From: Undaria pinnatifida
Taxonomy: Eukaryota; Sar; Phaeophyceae; Laminariales; Alariaceae
Length of the DNA: 64,000 nt
Direction: 5' to 3'
Assembly (NCBI GenBank): GCA_012845835.1
Contig: JABAKD010000021.1
Location: forward strand, 6,107,386 to 6,171,385
This document shows, piece after piece, positions 32,178 to 45,700 of the stretch; position 1 is the first letter of the stretch; every line of letters begins with the position of its first letter. The translations under genes were made by a program, and so were the position numbers. A model generated the notes under the pieces. The model was not told where the DNA came from. It was given only the letters and a program-made list of their open reading frames with translations, and did no database searches.

Positions 32178-32241
32178 TGTCCTGTGACCACAGACTTGAC
32201 TATGCGAGATCATGTGAGAACAACAACAACAACAACAACAT
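32178..32241 (+). mobile_element. LINE 3' terminus, copy 3
   Basis: Plus-strand CCTGTGACCACAGACTTGAC, then ATCATGTGAGAA followed by a (CAA) array of about seven units. It matches only the last about 45 bp of the LINE family, so it is an extreme 5' truncation or an old remnant. Confidence 0.7.
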
Positions 32242-32299
32242 AGATGGCTATATTTCCAATACTAGAAACCACCTTAGTGGCACCCATAGTGTTTGCATA

Positions 32300-33040
32300 A
32301 TAAGCCCCTCCTCCCCCCTCCCCCCACCCATCACCCCCCTACCCACCCACCCCACCCCACCCCACCCCCCTCCCAGCCCCTCGAACACTCCGCCCTCTAC
32401 TCACAAGTGGTACGACTTACAGGATATACATGATAATAAACTGGTGAATTATTTCCGAAACCGTCACATTTATCCCCTTGAAAGAATGTATGGTTTCCAC
32501 GCACAGATTGTGCAGCCCTACCCGCCCCGCCCCCGCCCCAACCCCCTCCCCCATGATAAACTGGCGCATTTTCCAAAACCGTCAGGTTTATCCCCTTGAA
32601 GGATTTATGGTTTCCACACAGAAATTGAACTGCCCCGCCCGTCCCCCCCCTCCCGCCCCCAACCCCCCTCCCCGCCCTCCCCCAACCCCGCTCCCGTTTT
32701 ATCAAAACCAGGCCTCCACGTCCTTCAAATCTCCTCCCTCCCCTCACCGGTTATTCGACTTACAGGCGTCACTTGATAAACGGATGCATTTCCTTCCACA
32801 CCTGTCAGATTTTGTCCCCATAAGAAACGGGTTTTATAGATTCCGCGCACAGACTGCCTGACACCACCCTGTTGATCCTAATAGCTACATTGTAGTTGGT
32901 AGGGTTGTCGCCGACCTATATCCTTAATGAGAACACACAACCCGTAATACGCGCGATCGGAGTATCACACACAGCTTGCAAAGATGCAGTTTCGACAAAA
33001 TATTCAATCTCACAGCTGGAGTGTATTTTCATTTTATATA
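32300..33040 (-). repeat. Family A repeat, copy 9
   Basis: Complete reverse-orientation copy. The terminus is at about 33005-33035 (TCTCACAGCTGGAGTGTATT), and landmarks run leftward to three C-run modules (32290-32380, 32515-32550, 32630-32700), each with the inverse core. Second longest copy in the window. Confidence 0.85.
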
Positions 33041-34300
33041 AAAACTTGGCAGAGGACGTATCATGTTAAGGGGGACAGATGCTTTTCTTCCATTTTTTTT
33101 TTCCCTTCGACTTTTCGTTAAATTCCCAACTGTCTTCATTGAGGACTCATCCCACGGTAGGCGTCGCACTTTCTGCGCGAAAAAGTCCCTGGGCGATTGA
33201 GTTCCTCATGTGAGGAACTCAGAGACTTTCTGCTACAACCCTATCGTGGGAAGTGGCTCTGAGCCTGTCACACGCATGCGTAGTAATAGTTGCTTTGATA
33301 GGTATAGTTTTAACGGGGAAGTCCTATTTCGTTCTTGAAGGTATCAACCGGACGCGTATTTTTTATGGTGGTCTATTTTCGCAGCTGCGATGGGTAAAAG
33401 TCTTTACCACGCTACATACACTCGGCTTCTGGCGAGTCTACGTGACTTATTAGTTGACCAGATGCCGATTATCTTCCTTCGTTTGTCTTCTACATATTAT
33501 CTTTTTTCGTTCTTTCCTTTCTATCTTTCTCTCTGACAGTACATTCTTTTTCTGTTTTTACTCTTGGGACTTGTACATTGGTTCGGTTCAAAGGGTGACA
33601 TACGGTGTAATCGGTTTTCAGATGTATGTTATGTGATGCATGTAGCAGTATGGACCTGGCACGTACCTGGTAGCACGTGGGCTGACTTCCCATTACATTT
33701 GTATAAATCTTCCAAACGGATGCCTCAGGTATGATATATGCGTGTATCACTTTTGGTTTGTTGGTGTTTTTTCCCTGGCGTTATTCTTTCTCGCCAGAGT
33801 GACTGTAGCGTATCCTGTGGCGACAGACTCGACATTTTGAGTTAGGGTAATTTCTAACCCCACTTTTTTTTTTTTACTTTTTCTAAATGAATTGGCCAGT
33901 GTTTGGCAATTTGGACTTGGCAAAATGGCAAAACACTTGCCAGTTTGTTCGGGTATTTTCATTTCGCTGTCGTTGAAAAGGTTCTGGCCGTAAGATTTGC
34001 CATTTAGTTCGCTATTTCAGGCTACTGACGCCAACGCAAGGTTGTACAATGCTGACAACCCCGCGACGCCTCACGGTGTAATTGCTATATCTTCAGCAGT
34101 AGAGGGAGATACAGAGGATACATGATGTTTTTGGCAGCAGCTGTGATAGGGTCGAGTGATATCCATCCTCGTTCTCTGCGTATATGCACCAAGTGCATGT
34201 ACTATGGAGCCAAGCATCAAGCTTTGTCTCGAGCTCTACTTAATTACGGTCTTGGCAGGGAATACACAGCGCCTTAACGTATGGAGAGTCAGAACGTAGC
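33041..34300. other. No recognisable gene; one hairpin
   Basis: A 10-bp perfect stem (GAGTTCCTCA / TGAGGAACTC) with a 2-nt loop lies at 33199-33220. The 18 bases before it (CCTGGGCGATTGAGTTCC context) also occur at 15440. Otherwise only short frames. Confidence 0.45.
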
Positions 34301-34307
34301 GTCTACG

Positions 34308-35036
34308 CTACAAGATAACACACCCAGGAGACAATATTTTGGAGTTAAATAAAATGATCACCGGGTGTCGTATTCTATGGGGGGGCGTGGTATCCGGTGT
34401 AGGTCGGGAAAAAGAGTGAAAGATATAAAGTGGGCGTAGCAGCACCGCTGCACACTTCCACGGGGTGTGGTAGTGAGGTGGTGTGATAATTATGGGGTGG
34501 CAACACAGCCTGTACATTAGTACTGGATACGAAGGGGGTGAAATAAGCCTGGGGGTGTGATCGCACTGCCGCACGCTTGGAAGGGGTGTGGTGGTGAGGG
34601 TTTGTGATAACACTGCTTGTATAGAATGACTCCTGCCGCACCTGCAGAGGGTGTGGTATGGTCGGGGTGTGATAACACCGCCTGTGAAATTCCTGCTGCC
34701 GCACTGCTGCGGTCGAATCTGTCGAAGGAGCGGAGGTGATTCGGTTCTCCGTCCACGTTCATGTCATTGGAGGTATCCCTGCGGGGTCGTTCCCTGCACA
34801 CAAACGGGTTGTTGTGTTCGATCACACGACGGAATGCACCTCCCGGGTGATAGCAGAGGGGGCCCCGTGAACACATGCCACGTAACTTTAAGAGGTGTTA
34901 TGTTTTGTAAAACGGGTGATACATATTACTCCTCGTCGAGTCTCAACAAAAACATCACCCGGTGTTGTATTCTGTTGGGGAGGTGGTATCGTCCGTGGGA
35001 GTGTAGTCTTGTGCCGTACCTGGTACACGGTAGGTA
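34308..35036 (-). mobile_element. Diverged third copy of the inverted-pair DNA transposon
   Basis: Ends resemble the 8570-10757 elements (ACAAGATAACACACCC at 34311; TACCTGGTACACGGTAGG near the right end). Subterminal CACCGGGTG and GGTGTGATA motifs recur. On the minus strand a frame contains MNVDGEPNHLRSFDRF at about 34770, a diverged version of the MNVEGEQN start seen in both arms. About 730 bp, clearly older than the inverted pair. Confidence 0.65.
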
Positions 35037-35884
35037 GTGCTTCGGACAACTCTTGGATGCTGTCAATGCTTCGCCGCGTTTAGTCCCCATAGAGTCAAGT
35101 AGACCGTTGCGAAACGTAACACACTACAGTCCATTTTTTCCGAATGTCAACACCTACAACCTGGGCTCCACAACGACCCTATTTCGTACCTTTGAACGCT
35201 GGTTACGTGGAAAATTGGTGCAGCACTCGGAACTATTCCATGTTCAACGCCCTGGTCCTGTTGACCCTGAAACAAGAGGAGAAGTCAACGGACAATGTAT
35301 GTCATGAAGACACACACATCCCGTCACGTTCGCGATAGGAATATATCAAAAACAGCGTACACACGCTTTGCTGAAATCTTCTGTATCACAACCAACGTAT
35401 CGTTGCGTGTTAAACCATATTTTTTTCATGGCACAATAGCCAGTGAATTCTAAACCAATGAATATTGATACGTTAAGCTCTCTTGCCTCTGTCTAATCTC
35501 GAGGTCCCAGGATCGACCATGAAATGCTTCGACCAAGGTTTCCAGTCACCATGCGCACGTGACTGCCTCACTTCAACCTAGTTTCCCCCTCCGATGCCTG
35601 ATTGCGTTATTTGCGAGACGTACCCGTTCCCTGCACTTGTTCTTTACCATCTCGTCTCCCCCTACATCCGTGTTCACCTTTCCATTGTTTGTCAGCTCAG
35701 CATTCAGAGATTGAATTTGGGGTCACGGCTCGCGGCTCACCATTAGGCAATAATACGCGCTAAGGGGGCGCCACCCTAGCATCGAAGAATTGCTTGACCT
35801 CTTCGTCTTTCACCGTCACGCCCCATCTGTGGGGGCACCACCCCATCAATTCCAGACGAGGTAAAATCGTGCCGTCGGCCGCGA
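35037..35884. other. Upstream region of the large gene
   Basis: No domain-bearing frame and no convincing TATA box or initiator that I can point to. A B-box-like GGTCGATCCTGGGAC is seen on the minus strand at about 35503-35517, and may be a tRNA-derived remnant. Confidence 0.35.
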
Positions 35885-35965
35885 ATGAAATCAAATATTT
35901 TCAAGCGAACTTCGCGAGCGCGAGCGTCTCTCCAGGTCGTTGCAGCTTGCGGTTTCCTACCCGCC

Positions 35966-36709
35966 ATGAAATCTGGTCTACTTTTCCTCGTCGCCCTAAT
36001 CCTCACGAGGAGCTTCGATATGGGTCTGGGGGTTTTTGGGGCACCCTGCAATTCGGCCACAACTGTGGCAACAGAGGTGAACGTTTCGCCCGCTGCCGAT
36101 TTGACAAATATTACCACCATGTTCAACTGCGAGGACGGAGAGTTCGAAGTGTACTGGTCTGGCGCGGTAATCGTGTCTGGCACAATCGTCATCGGCAAAC
36201 GCACCACGGTGACAATTTTCGGAGACCAGGCCACCCCTTCATCCAGCATCACTAGCAACAGCAGCAGCTTCGACATCGGTACCCATGTTGAAGAACTCAC
36301 GAGTCCACTAGCGTTGCCGCTCGGGCTGACGTCGGCGGCCGTGGGCATCGGAAACCCGGACGAGTCTGCGTCAGGCGACACAACTACTACTTCCGGAGCA
36401 ATATTTTCTGTCGACGGCGGAACGTTAGTCTTGCAAGACTTGATCGTCCGCGATGGATACAGGGCGAACGCAACCGACGACGCTACCGGCGACGAGAGCG
36501 CAAGGGGGGGCGGAATATACGCCATGAGTGCGAAAGTAAACATCACCCGGTGCGAGTTCATGGATAACTTTGCGGTGTACTGGGGGGGCGGAATATATAC
36601 GGAAGAATCTACCCTCGTCGTGGTCGACTCGGTGTTCGACGGTTGCCAAGCCGGGTTTCAATCCCCCGCCGAGGACAACGAACATGATGGTGTTGGGGGC
36701 GGCATCGCG
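35966..36709 (+). CDS. Exon 1: signal peptide and first beta-helix turns
   Basis: Residues 1-248. MKSGLLFLVALILTRSF plus a short Gly/Val stretch to FGAPC is a typical signal peptide with a cut near residue 27. A predicted N-glycosylated region (NVS, NIT, NSSS) follows. Then come the first repeats with SGAIFSVDGG, RGGGIYAMS, FMDNFAVYWGGGIYTEE and GGGIA. The exon ends at GCG|GTGAGC, phase 0. The 261-codon minus-strand frame opposite is a shadow. Confidence 0.85.
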
Positions 36710-39700
36710 GTGAGCACACCTTACCGCATACGCTAAAATAGCACTTCGTCTTCAGGAAGTGGGTGCTGTGTTCATGCACAGCTGTGTTAAGATTCCACTT
36801 TGAGACTAACCATAACTCTTGACCTAGTTTTCAAAAGTGCTTGTATCGTTGAATGACGTTATCCGTCTCTTGAGAGGTACCTGTGTTATCCTTCCTCCGT
36901 TATATAAGTACGCCCTTGCGCTACCAGGTATATGGTAGTTGAACCGTTTACATGGACCCCCCTTGTTGAACTCGTGCTTCATGCTTGGCTCGCCGTTCAC
37001 GTTGAAAAGCGGAAATGAACTTGCCGTACTAAAGTTCTCGGCGAAGATCCAAGGGCGGGTGCTACCGTAAAGGTAGCACGTTTTGACGCAATAGAGGTGG
37101 CACGTTTTGGACTAATGCGATTTCGCTCAAACCCCAAAATCGTACAAATTTGGTTTATCTTTTGACCCAGGCTACGGTAGGGGGGTCCCCTTTTGGGCCT
37201 TATATTTCAGTGGCCAGGGGTCACTCGCGCGAGTAACCCCTTTGTTCCTATGCGATCTTATGTATTCTTCATGTTTTACATTGACGAAATGAATCCGCAA
37301 TGCAAAGGTGATCTAAGCTTTGCCGAAACAAGTGCCAAAACAATTTTCATCCGTGGGGTACAGAGCCACTAGTGCAACTGGCTCAAACACGCCAGTGAAA
37401 ATTAGGGTACCCCCCCTACCGTAGCCTTGGTCCTTTTTTCAATAAGTTCCTTCATCAGGTAGCCCATGGGGTAGTTCATCGTGTGACGCGTGGTACGATA
37501 GAGGTAGTACTTTATGTCCCAGACAGTTTCCGAATGGCTGGGTGCCCTAGCCCAACATGCTCGGAAATAGGCCAGTTTTTTGTAGCGTGGTTCTCGTTGC
37601 ATACCTAGGCAATGGGACTTTTTTATCCGGTAGCGGGTAAATTTATTTTCTAAATGTAAGTCAAGTTGGGGTCAAGAAGGACAGGTCTTAACCTCTTAAA
37701 CTGAGCAGCCTCAGAACATATGTGGTCCACCTCGATAGTATCACGCGTAATGTACTACACACGAGTGCTTCCGTTCGAGGTATCAGAGGCCCCTAAACAA
37801 GGCGCCTCGGACAACTAATGGCACAACCTCTGACACAGCATGCGCCCAGGGGTGAAACGCGCTTCACAGGAAGCATCCCTTGGAGTCGTTAGTCGGGGGA
37901 GCGGGTTGCGGTTGTGTTGTCTAAGAAGAGGTGAAGGCGTACTGCTTTGTGTGCAAGAACAAAGTTGAAAATTGACGTCCCGGCCTAGGTATTTTTCATA
38001 CTCCGTATGGAATCGTCAAATATTGTTTTGTTCTACGATTATTCATGCTGGGTGTATATATACTGACCGTCAAGACACGACGAGAGCACATCATCTAAGC
38101 GGGCGGTAGCGAAGTATAGGTTTGGCGTTGCGCAAAGGAGACGTGGCGATCGCTTCGTAGCTTTCCTCGTAAAACGCGTGCCCGGACCTCTTTCTTGTCA
38201 CCAATTCTGCCTTAATTTTCGAAAGCTACAGTGGTTCCTCCTAGTGACGAACGGCCCCGACGTTTGTCGCGTAGAACGCCCACGTGTAATGTTCTGTTTC
38301 CATCATGCCTCTTTCCTTGTCCCAACGCTGGTATCTCTTGTTCGCAAAGATCCTGAGTCATTTCACCGCCGTGCGGTACCTCAGGTGGGCGGCTTCCATG
38401 ATGTTGCCTCGCTTCATGCACGCTGCTCAATCTATTTCCACCAAAACCGCAATGATCGGTGTTGGACAGGCCAAAGCTTGCGACGTTCTAATTGACGGCT
38501 GCCTCTTCAAGGACAACTACGCCAGCAACAAGGGAGGAGGACTGCACCACGAGGATGGCAGAACATCTATTCTGGGTTCTATCTTTTACGTCAACGACGC
38601 GGGGAGAAAGAACGAAAAAGACGGTGGGTATTTAAGAATACCCATGTGGTAGGTGTTTTGCGACGTTGGTGGCTTGGTAATGCTGCTTGAATTGTTGACC
38701 GCTTTGTCACGAACGTGTCAATTTCTTCAATACTGTCAGTAGAATTTACGTGAGGAAGGTCATCGCTAACCTAGTGCCCTGCTGGTGTACCGCATGACAT
38801 TAGCGGGCGACTCTCAACCGTCCAGGCTGCCGTTCCCCAGTCAGATGACCTGCGCCGGCCAATTTCGTGGGAGCAAATCCGTATGTCCTTGCACGTGTCG
38901 CTGTGTTCGACTTGTCGAGGACGTTTATGGCAGCGCTGTGGTGTCACTTGTTGAAGTTGTATCCCCAACAGCTAGTCGATGCTCCTTTCGGCAGTTTTGA
39001 ATGTTGCACACATCAATATGTCGGACGCGTGCAAGACCATGCATGAAGAAAATTTCTCAACCACTACAGTCCATGTGAAACCGAGGTCGCCCACGTAGGA
39101 ACTCGTCCGCATCACTGAATGAACCTAGGTGCACCTACACGATCGCAGGCTTCGTACCTCTCAAAGGGATACTATAGAATATTGTCTCATTCCCGGCGGC
39201 AGTTCCCTTAGAACACGCTGGCCAACCTATAGTCCATGTATTTCAAATTATCGGTTTGTCCGGCTTGAGGAGCAATCGTCATGCGGTACGTCTTTTGCGT
39301 GAACCGTGTCTCAACAGGGGAAGTGATTGGACAAGGTGGTGATGTATCTCTTGCAGAATGCCGTGGGTCGTTCGAGGACGGACCAGCGTGCGAAGTTAAC
39401 GACACGGTTTTTTTCCAGAGCCGCGTGGGGAGTAAGGGCGGAGCGGTGTCCCTTTCTGGCGGGGCCGACTTTTGGGATATTGGTTTTCACCGTTGCACGG
39501 TGAACGGCAGCTCGGCTGGAGATGGTATAGAGGACGATCCCCAAGGAGAAGGGGGTGCATTTTCGGTCGGCCAGAATATAACGCTTCTCCTGGCGGACTG
39601 TATATTCGAGAACAACACCTGTGGCAAGAAGGTGTGTTGATTGCGTAGGTGACAATACCGGGCTACGGGTGGAGGGACCCTCCATGTATCCTATATATAT

Positions 39701-42700
39701 TCACGCGAGGAGCTGTAGGCCTGATTCTCGGACACAACGCTGACGAAAACCTAGTGCGTAACGACCTTATTGTGTCGTGAGCTTAGTATGACCCAAAAGG
39801 CAGTTAACGCGAAAACGTGTGTCAACGCCACTGCGCTGGTTTCTTTGTTTGTGAGGTTACCATCGGCCAGGCAGTGGTAGATAAGCAAGGCTCCTCCAAT
39901 CCGGGTGAGCGTGAATATTATTCGTTATAGTGTTGTGAGCGGTCCAAGCACATCGTTAGTTGGAATCCCAGCTGGCACTCATGAGAGGGCAGCAGGTGGC
40001 CGTTTATAATTGCATATACTTTCATGACCGGTTTTCTTGGTTTTCAGCTCTGCTACCTTTCTGGTACGGCGTTCACACTCCATGAGAGCCGCTGTAGGCG
40101 TCACTACCTCCATGGTTTCCATCGTAGCTTTAGTGTAGCGTACACCGATCGGCGTCCTTCTCTGAACAAACACACTCGATTGCTCTCACCACGTAGGGGA
40201 AAGTACCCCAAGTATCGAGTTTATCACAACATCTTAGCCATTACACGGGGGGTGTCAACGTCCTCTCTCAACTCGATACGCCACGTACCTGAAATCTGTA
40301 GAACAGACACAAAGTTATCCGCGTCACCCGGACTCTTCTTCCTCACTGGTGCGTGTTTGCCGGACAACATTCTTAACATCAAAGGGCGGGGTTATGAGCC
40401 TGTCATCAGGTACCAGCTGGGACCGTCCTGGTGCTACTGTCATCATGCGGAATTCCTTGTTTGGTTCCAACGAGGCGGAGCTCGAAAGCGGGGGCGTGAT
40501 AAACGCGGGTGAGTTCTGCACGACGGTGGTTGAGGGCGACGGAAACCGTTTCGAGTTGAACAACTGCTACGGGGATGGGGGCGTAATCGTGGCGACGACG
40601 GACACGTCCATCACCATCGAAGGCGGCTTGTTCATCAACAACCGTGTCGGAGAGGTAGGCGATATATCTGACAAAATGATTGACTTTGGTGGTTTCATGT
40701 ATTTTGCCCTGCTTCGTTCGTTAGAGGCAAACCATCAATCCATGTTGGGGGTCTGCGTCGTTCGTTTCAAACCCATACGGGTTTTGAATACCTCCAACTC
40801 CCTCAAACACGATAGATTGAATGTTTTGCGAGAATGCTGCACGTTCAGCATGCCTACCGGCCGTCCGCGTCTGCGTTACCTTTAGGGCCTAAATATACGT
40901 CCCGGTGAATGTTTGGTAGACTCGCTTAGCTTTGCTTGGATGTCGACGCTGCGATGCCCAAAATGCCAATGAGACGTAAAGTGCGGTAGAGATGTAACAG
41001 TCATCGTTTTGAGGGACTCTACTTGACAGGTTCAAATCCCGACCAAGAAACAGAATTTGATAACACAGAATGAGAAGCGGACCAAATATCTTATGCTCAT
41101 CTATACAACGAAATTCGTGCTGGAAAAATGGAGAATTTCCGACGATTAGGTGATAAGGAGTTTCGTCATTCGGAAACACATTGACCTAATAAGTTCGATA
41201 CCTCCATCGCTGCACGCGCCATCACCTTCATGGATACCCCTTCAACGCTTGCAGGTGTAGGTCTTACCCCGACCAACTTGAAACCTATCTACATGCACCC
41301 CTCATACAACACGGATAGATTTCATGGCATTGGCGTGGAACAATTGTTCAGGGGTAAAATAGATATCGCATCGGAGGTGCACTCCGGCCCGTGCTTGCCT
41401 GAAGCTCGGCCCCGTGAACAGCTATGCCGCTGGAAAGCGGTGTCAGCCCTTCATTAGATGGGACCCACACCCGTGCCGGGTGCTGAGGTCTTGATATATG
41501 GCGACCCGTCCTCCTTTTTCCGCCCCACGTCTACTACCAGCGTGGTAAAGCGATTACAGCCGCCACGAACTCTGTACTCCTTGAGTCCTGAAAATATCGT
41601 TATCGTGTTTTGTCAGATTTCGTTAGTGCTTTGGCCCGTACCCTTGCCCTTCTCAGAGTGGCGCGGTGGTTTACTCAAAAGGAAACGTCGCTGTGGTGGG
41701 CGGGAATTTCACCCTCAACGAGAGCCCCGAGAACGGAGGCGTTATTTTTGCCTCCGAGTCGAGCGTATTCACCCTGTCTGGTGGAAATTTCGAAAACAAC
41801 GAAGCAAAAGACGGCGGGGTAATCAACGCGGCGTCTGGTTCTACTATTGAGATTAAGGGCGGCGTCTACTCTGGAAACGTCGCGACCAGCGATGGAGGCG
41901 TGTTCGCGGTACTCGACGGAGCGAAAATCGAGGTAGGAAGAGGAACGTTGACCACTGTATCGATACTACTCGCAAAAATTTTGGACGTCGACGTTTCTCA
42001 TGAATCTAAGCCGTGCGGATAGCCGTCGCGTTACAAATGGTTTTTTTTCTGAAATGGTCGCGGTTTGGGTGAGGTATATTCAAGGGAGCAGTCGCAGTTG
42101 GGTAAAATGCGGCATGAGTCTCCTCGCATTCAGCAGTGGGAATCCCACTGAAACCTTCATCCTGCTTTCAAATGTATCAAAAGCGGAACAGTGTTTGCCC
42201 CCTACTTTAGGGCGCATGAGCACTCGTTGCGCATCATGGTCTGTCATTGGAACGGTGAATACATAGAAGTGTCACCCTGCATCTTTTGATTAGACACTTG
42301 TGGCGTATCTTGCATGCGATGACACATTAATCAGCATTCGCCAGCGATCTTTGGTGCGGACTTGTGGACTGCTATTCATGGGAGCGGTTTCCACAGGCTT
42401 CACCACGTGTTAATCTTCCAGAAAATCATGGTATGAGAGCGACTACATCAAACGCTTCATCTTACCTGAACAGATCACAGGGGGAAACTTTACCAACAAC
42501 AAGGCCGACTTCGGAGGGATGCTGTACAAACAAGGAGGGGGCGAGACTACGTGCGCGGGAGCGCTTATAATGCAAAACGAAGCCGTCGACGGCGGTGCCA
42601 TCCACGTCATCGATAATGCGAATCTGAATTGGGCTTGCGATATACGAGAAAGTTACGCGATCTCTGGACCTGCCATGTACGTGAACCTCTATGATAAGAA

Positions 42701-45700
42701 CTACTGGTACTAATTTGGCGAGAGCAGTTTCGTTCTGAATGTAGGTAACCGGACGATAGCAAAAAACTCATTCGCAGCTGGGCTTGCAGTCTTGCTCTTT
42801 TCTATATATAGTATTCCCTCGAATCGTCTACCGTTTTGATCGAGAGAGATATTGTGCGGTGCGGAACATCTAGAACGTTCGGTGTGGCGAAAATTGGCAA
42901 TTTTGCGCTGCCCGGATTGGGTATAAATCACCGAAACAAATATCGCGGTAATGAAAAAGGAGTTGCACTATGTTGTGTATTGTTGCTCTCTGTCTGCGTG
43001 ACTAGTCGACGCCAACATGATTGTCATTGTGGATAATGTCCTCGATCGCATGTTTTTTGGTGGTGGTGCTATCCAGATATGCCCGTGACAACGCGACTGT
43101 GTCTCTGCAAGGAATGTCGCTGGTTGACAACACTGTCGCTCGAGGCAGCGTGATCTTCGTCATTGACAGCGTTCTCCAAACATACCAGGTGCGTCAGTTC
43201 TTTAGGAAACTTGAAGGAGAACATACTTGATCTTAACGGGCAGCCGCCGCTCGTATACCAAGAATTTGGGTTGTTTACGTCTGCTGCAACCAGGATTCGG
43301 TTAACACGCACGAACGCTTGAGCTACAGTACTGGGCAATAAAATTACCACGTCACACGTGCCCTGGTGTTACCTCCCCGTCATTGCTTTCGTGCAAGTTT
43401 ATTTCCCCGCTTTCCCCCCCCCGAGTTTGTACTACTTCGTGGATGGCCCACATTATGATACCCAGGATTAGCCGTTCGAAATATGTTTTGTCTGCCCCAC
43501 CGTGGTTGGCCATGATGCCCCGGGGCGATTCGCCTCCCGAGTGTTACGTGGATGCACCTGTTCGAACCGGCGTAACACGCTGGCGTAATTGGGGTGTATC
43601 TGCGCAGGTGGAGTTTAACGATTCCTCAGGCTCGTTGGACCTGTCGGCGGTGCAAGTGCACGAAGGTTCGATTTACATGGCAGAAGACACGTCGTTCGAA
43701 GGCTTCAAAGGAGAGGTATGTGTCGATAGTGTGGCATCCTAGGTTTGTGGGCAACGCTGAGGTCTGCCTTTGAAGTTTCTTGCTTCATTTGTTTTATGGA
43801 CGTAGGGTAAGTGTATGAAAGCACCGTTGTTTCGATATCGTCATGTATGCTGCAGTGGACCAAACCACGGTAACGTTTCGATACGACCCGGGGTGTTGCG
43901 CTCACACGTCCGCTTTCAGAGTTTTGTAACCACCTACCGTGGTGGCCACTACTATTGTTTCTGCTCCACTGCAGGCAATCGTTTTTAGCGAGGGTGAACT
44001 CTACTTGGACAACTGCAACTTCAGCGGAAGCACATCCTTGGTACTAGTGTACTCGGAACCTAATTCCACCGCGGTTATCAGGAACTCCGTGCTGGGGACC
44101 AACAACTGTGAGTTGTGGATGGTTGAAGTACCGATGATGTTGCTGTTGTTACTCAGTGGGCGTTTTTGACACAGGTGCTTGTAGTGGCCAGCGCAAATAC
44201 CTGCCACGATCGCTCAACTTTCTCGACTCTGCAGCTCACACAACTTGCACAACAGATGACGTCGCTTAAGAACCACTTTTGTTTTCGTAGCTCGTACGAA
44301 CCCGTAATGCTCTTCGTTGTTTGCTCTCCTTTCTTAGCTCCCCTACATCTTGTTATTCCTGTGGCGAAATGTTTTTACTTGTAACGGACTGAAACTTGCG
44401 CCGTCAGACTTGGCGCTAGCCGAGGCCAGCTCCAGCTCGGGTGAGCTACCGAATGCTGATACGTTCACCAACGCCGACGTCACATGCGGAGATATGATAC
44501 CGGGATCTGAATGGACAGAAGATTCCTCCAGTGATTCTCTAACATCTATCTGTTCCGAAGGGGCTGCGTGTTTGGAGGGCGATCTAGGGGTGTACTGCGA
44601 ATGCTACTACCCGCAGAGGACAATTTCCAGCTCCAGAGAGGTAACCTATTGGTCTAGAATAATTTACTTGGTGTAAAGTTACGGTTTACGTTTTCTCTGG
44701 AGCGGTTTCTGATGCTGGCCAGAGCGCGAACTCTTACGAGCCAGGCTAACACACCGTTTATGCTGCTAAAGCGAAATTGACGACATATATGTATATATAT
44801 ATGTGCACAAGTAAGTTAACGTACGCGTGTAGCCAGTATGTGCTCGTCTTTTTGCCTGCCGCAACTGATTTCTTTGTTCCACTTCCACCCGAAATAATTA
44901 ACGATGGTAACAGAGGTGTGTAAGCGGGGACGGCACCGTGCTAGCCCTGACTCTAGGAAAGAAACCGGGAGCTACCTTCTATCCGGATTTGGTCGAGGGG
45001 AACGTCGTCCTATCGTACAATTCAAGCAACACGAAGGCGGGAGTCTCATCATCTTCGAGCACCGGTGGCATCATCGGCATCAACGGCAGCGGCAGTGTGC
45101 CCTGGTCAGGGGAAGGGGACGGAGGCTTAGTGTGGAACGTGGAGGCGTCGCAGCCGACAACGCTAATGGAATGGACGGTATTTCCGTCGACGGGGTTGCT
45201 CTTTCCGGACGAAAGGTGTGCGGAAAGTTCCTCGCGGTCCTGTCTTCTGGTCCCGATTTTCGTTGCAGGGTTCAGTTTCCCCTCCCTCATTGACGATATT
45301 TACAGAATTACCGACATCGGAAAATAGGCTCATCACGCGTCTCCAGAACCCCATAAACCAGGTTCAGACACATCTCTCCTCGTCCAGGGACCCCTTTGAG
45401 CTTCGTCGAAAGATCATATATAGGTGCAACGATTCACTTTTGTGGCATCTCACTAGCTTGGTCGAGTTCCCTGCCTTGCGGACAACGGCCTTTAGGTGTA
45501 GGAGTGTCGAAGAATTTGGGGTAAATGTTTCTATCCGATTTGGCGTCTCAGGTGAGGCACAGGCGAGCAAGGCTACGGGAGGGGGGGTACGACGCTTGCT
45601 ACGATAGCGAGGTAGCACATCTCGTCTGAGAGGCTTTCTGAACGACGGGGCAAGTTCGTCGGCAATGGTTCTTTATTTCTTCATGATGTTCGTTCTACAC

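Noticed and set aside
35776-36561. 261-codon minus-strand frame
   Set aside because: Antisense shadow of exon 1 of the large gene; no motifs, while the plus strand has a signal peptide and beta-helix repeats.
38178-38495. Alternative exon 2 starting at 38385
   Set aside because: The acceptor CCTCAG looks good, but in phase with exon 1 the frame stops at 38495 and gives no beta-helix sequence. The acceptor at 38469 restores a normal turn.
41020-41055. tRNA gene from a perfect B box GGTTCAAATCC in intron 4
   Set aside because: No matching A box at the right distance and no cloverleaf; at most a decayed tRNA-derived repeat.
44166-44271. Alternative exon 10 after the acceptor at 44175
   Set aside because: In phase with exon 9 it stops within about 32 codons, whereas the acceptor at 44407 continues into the Cys-rich region.
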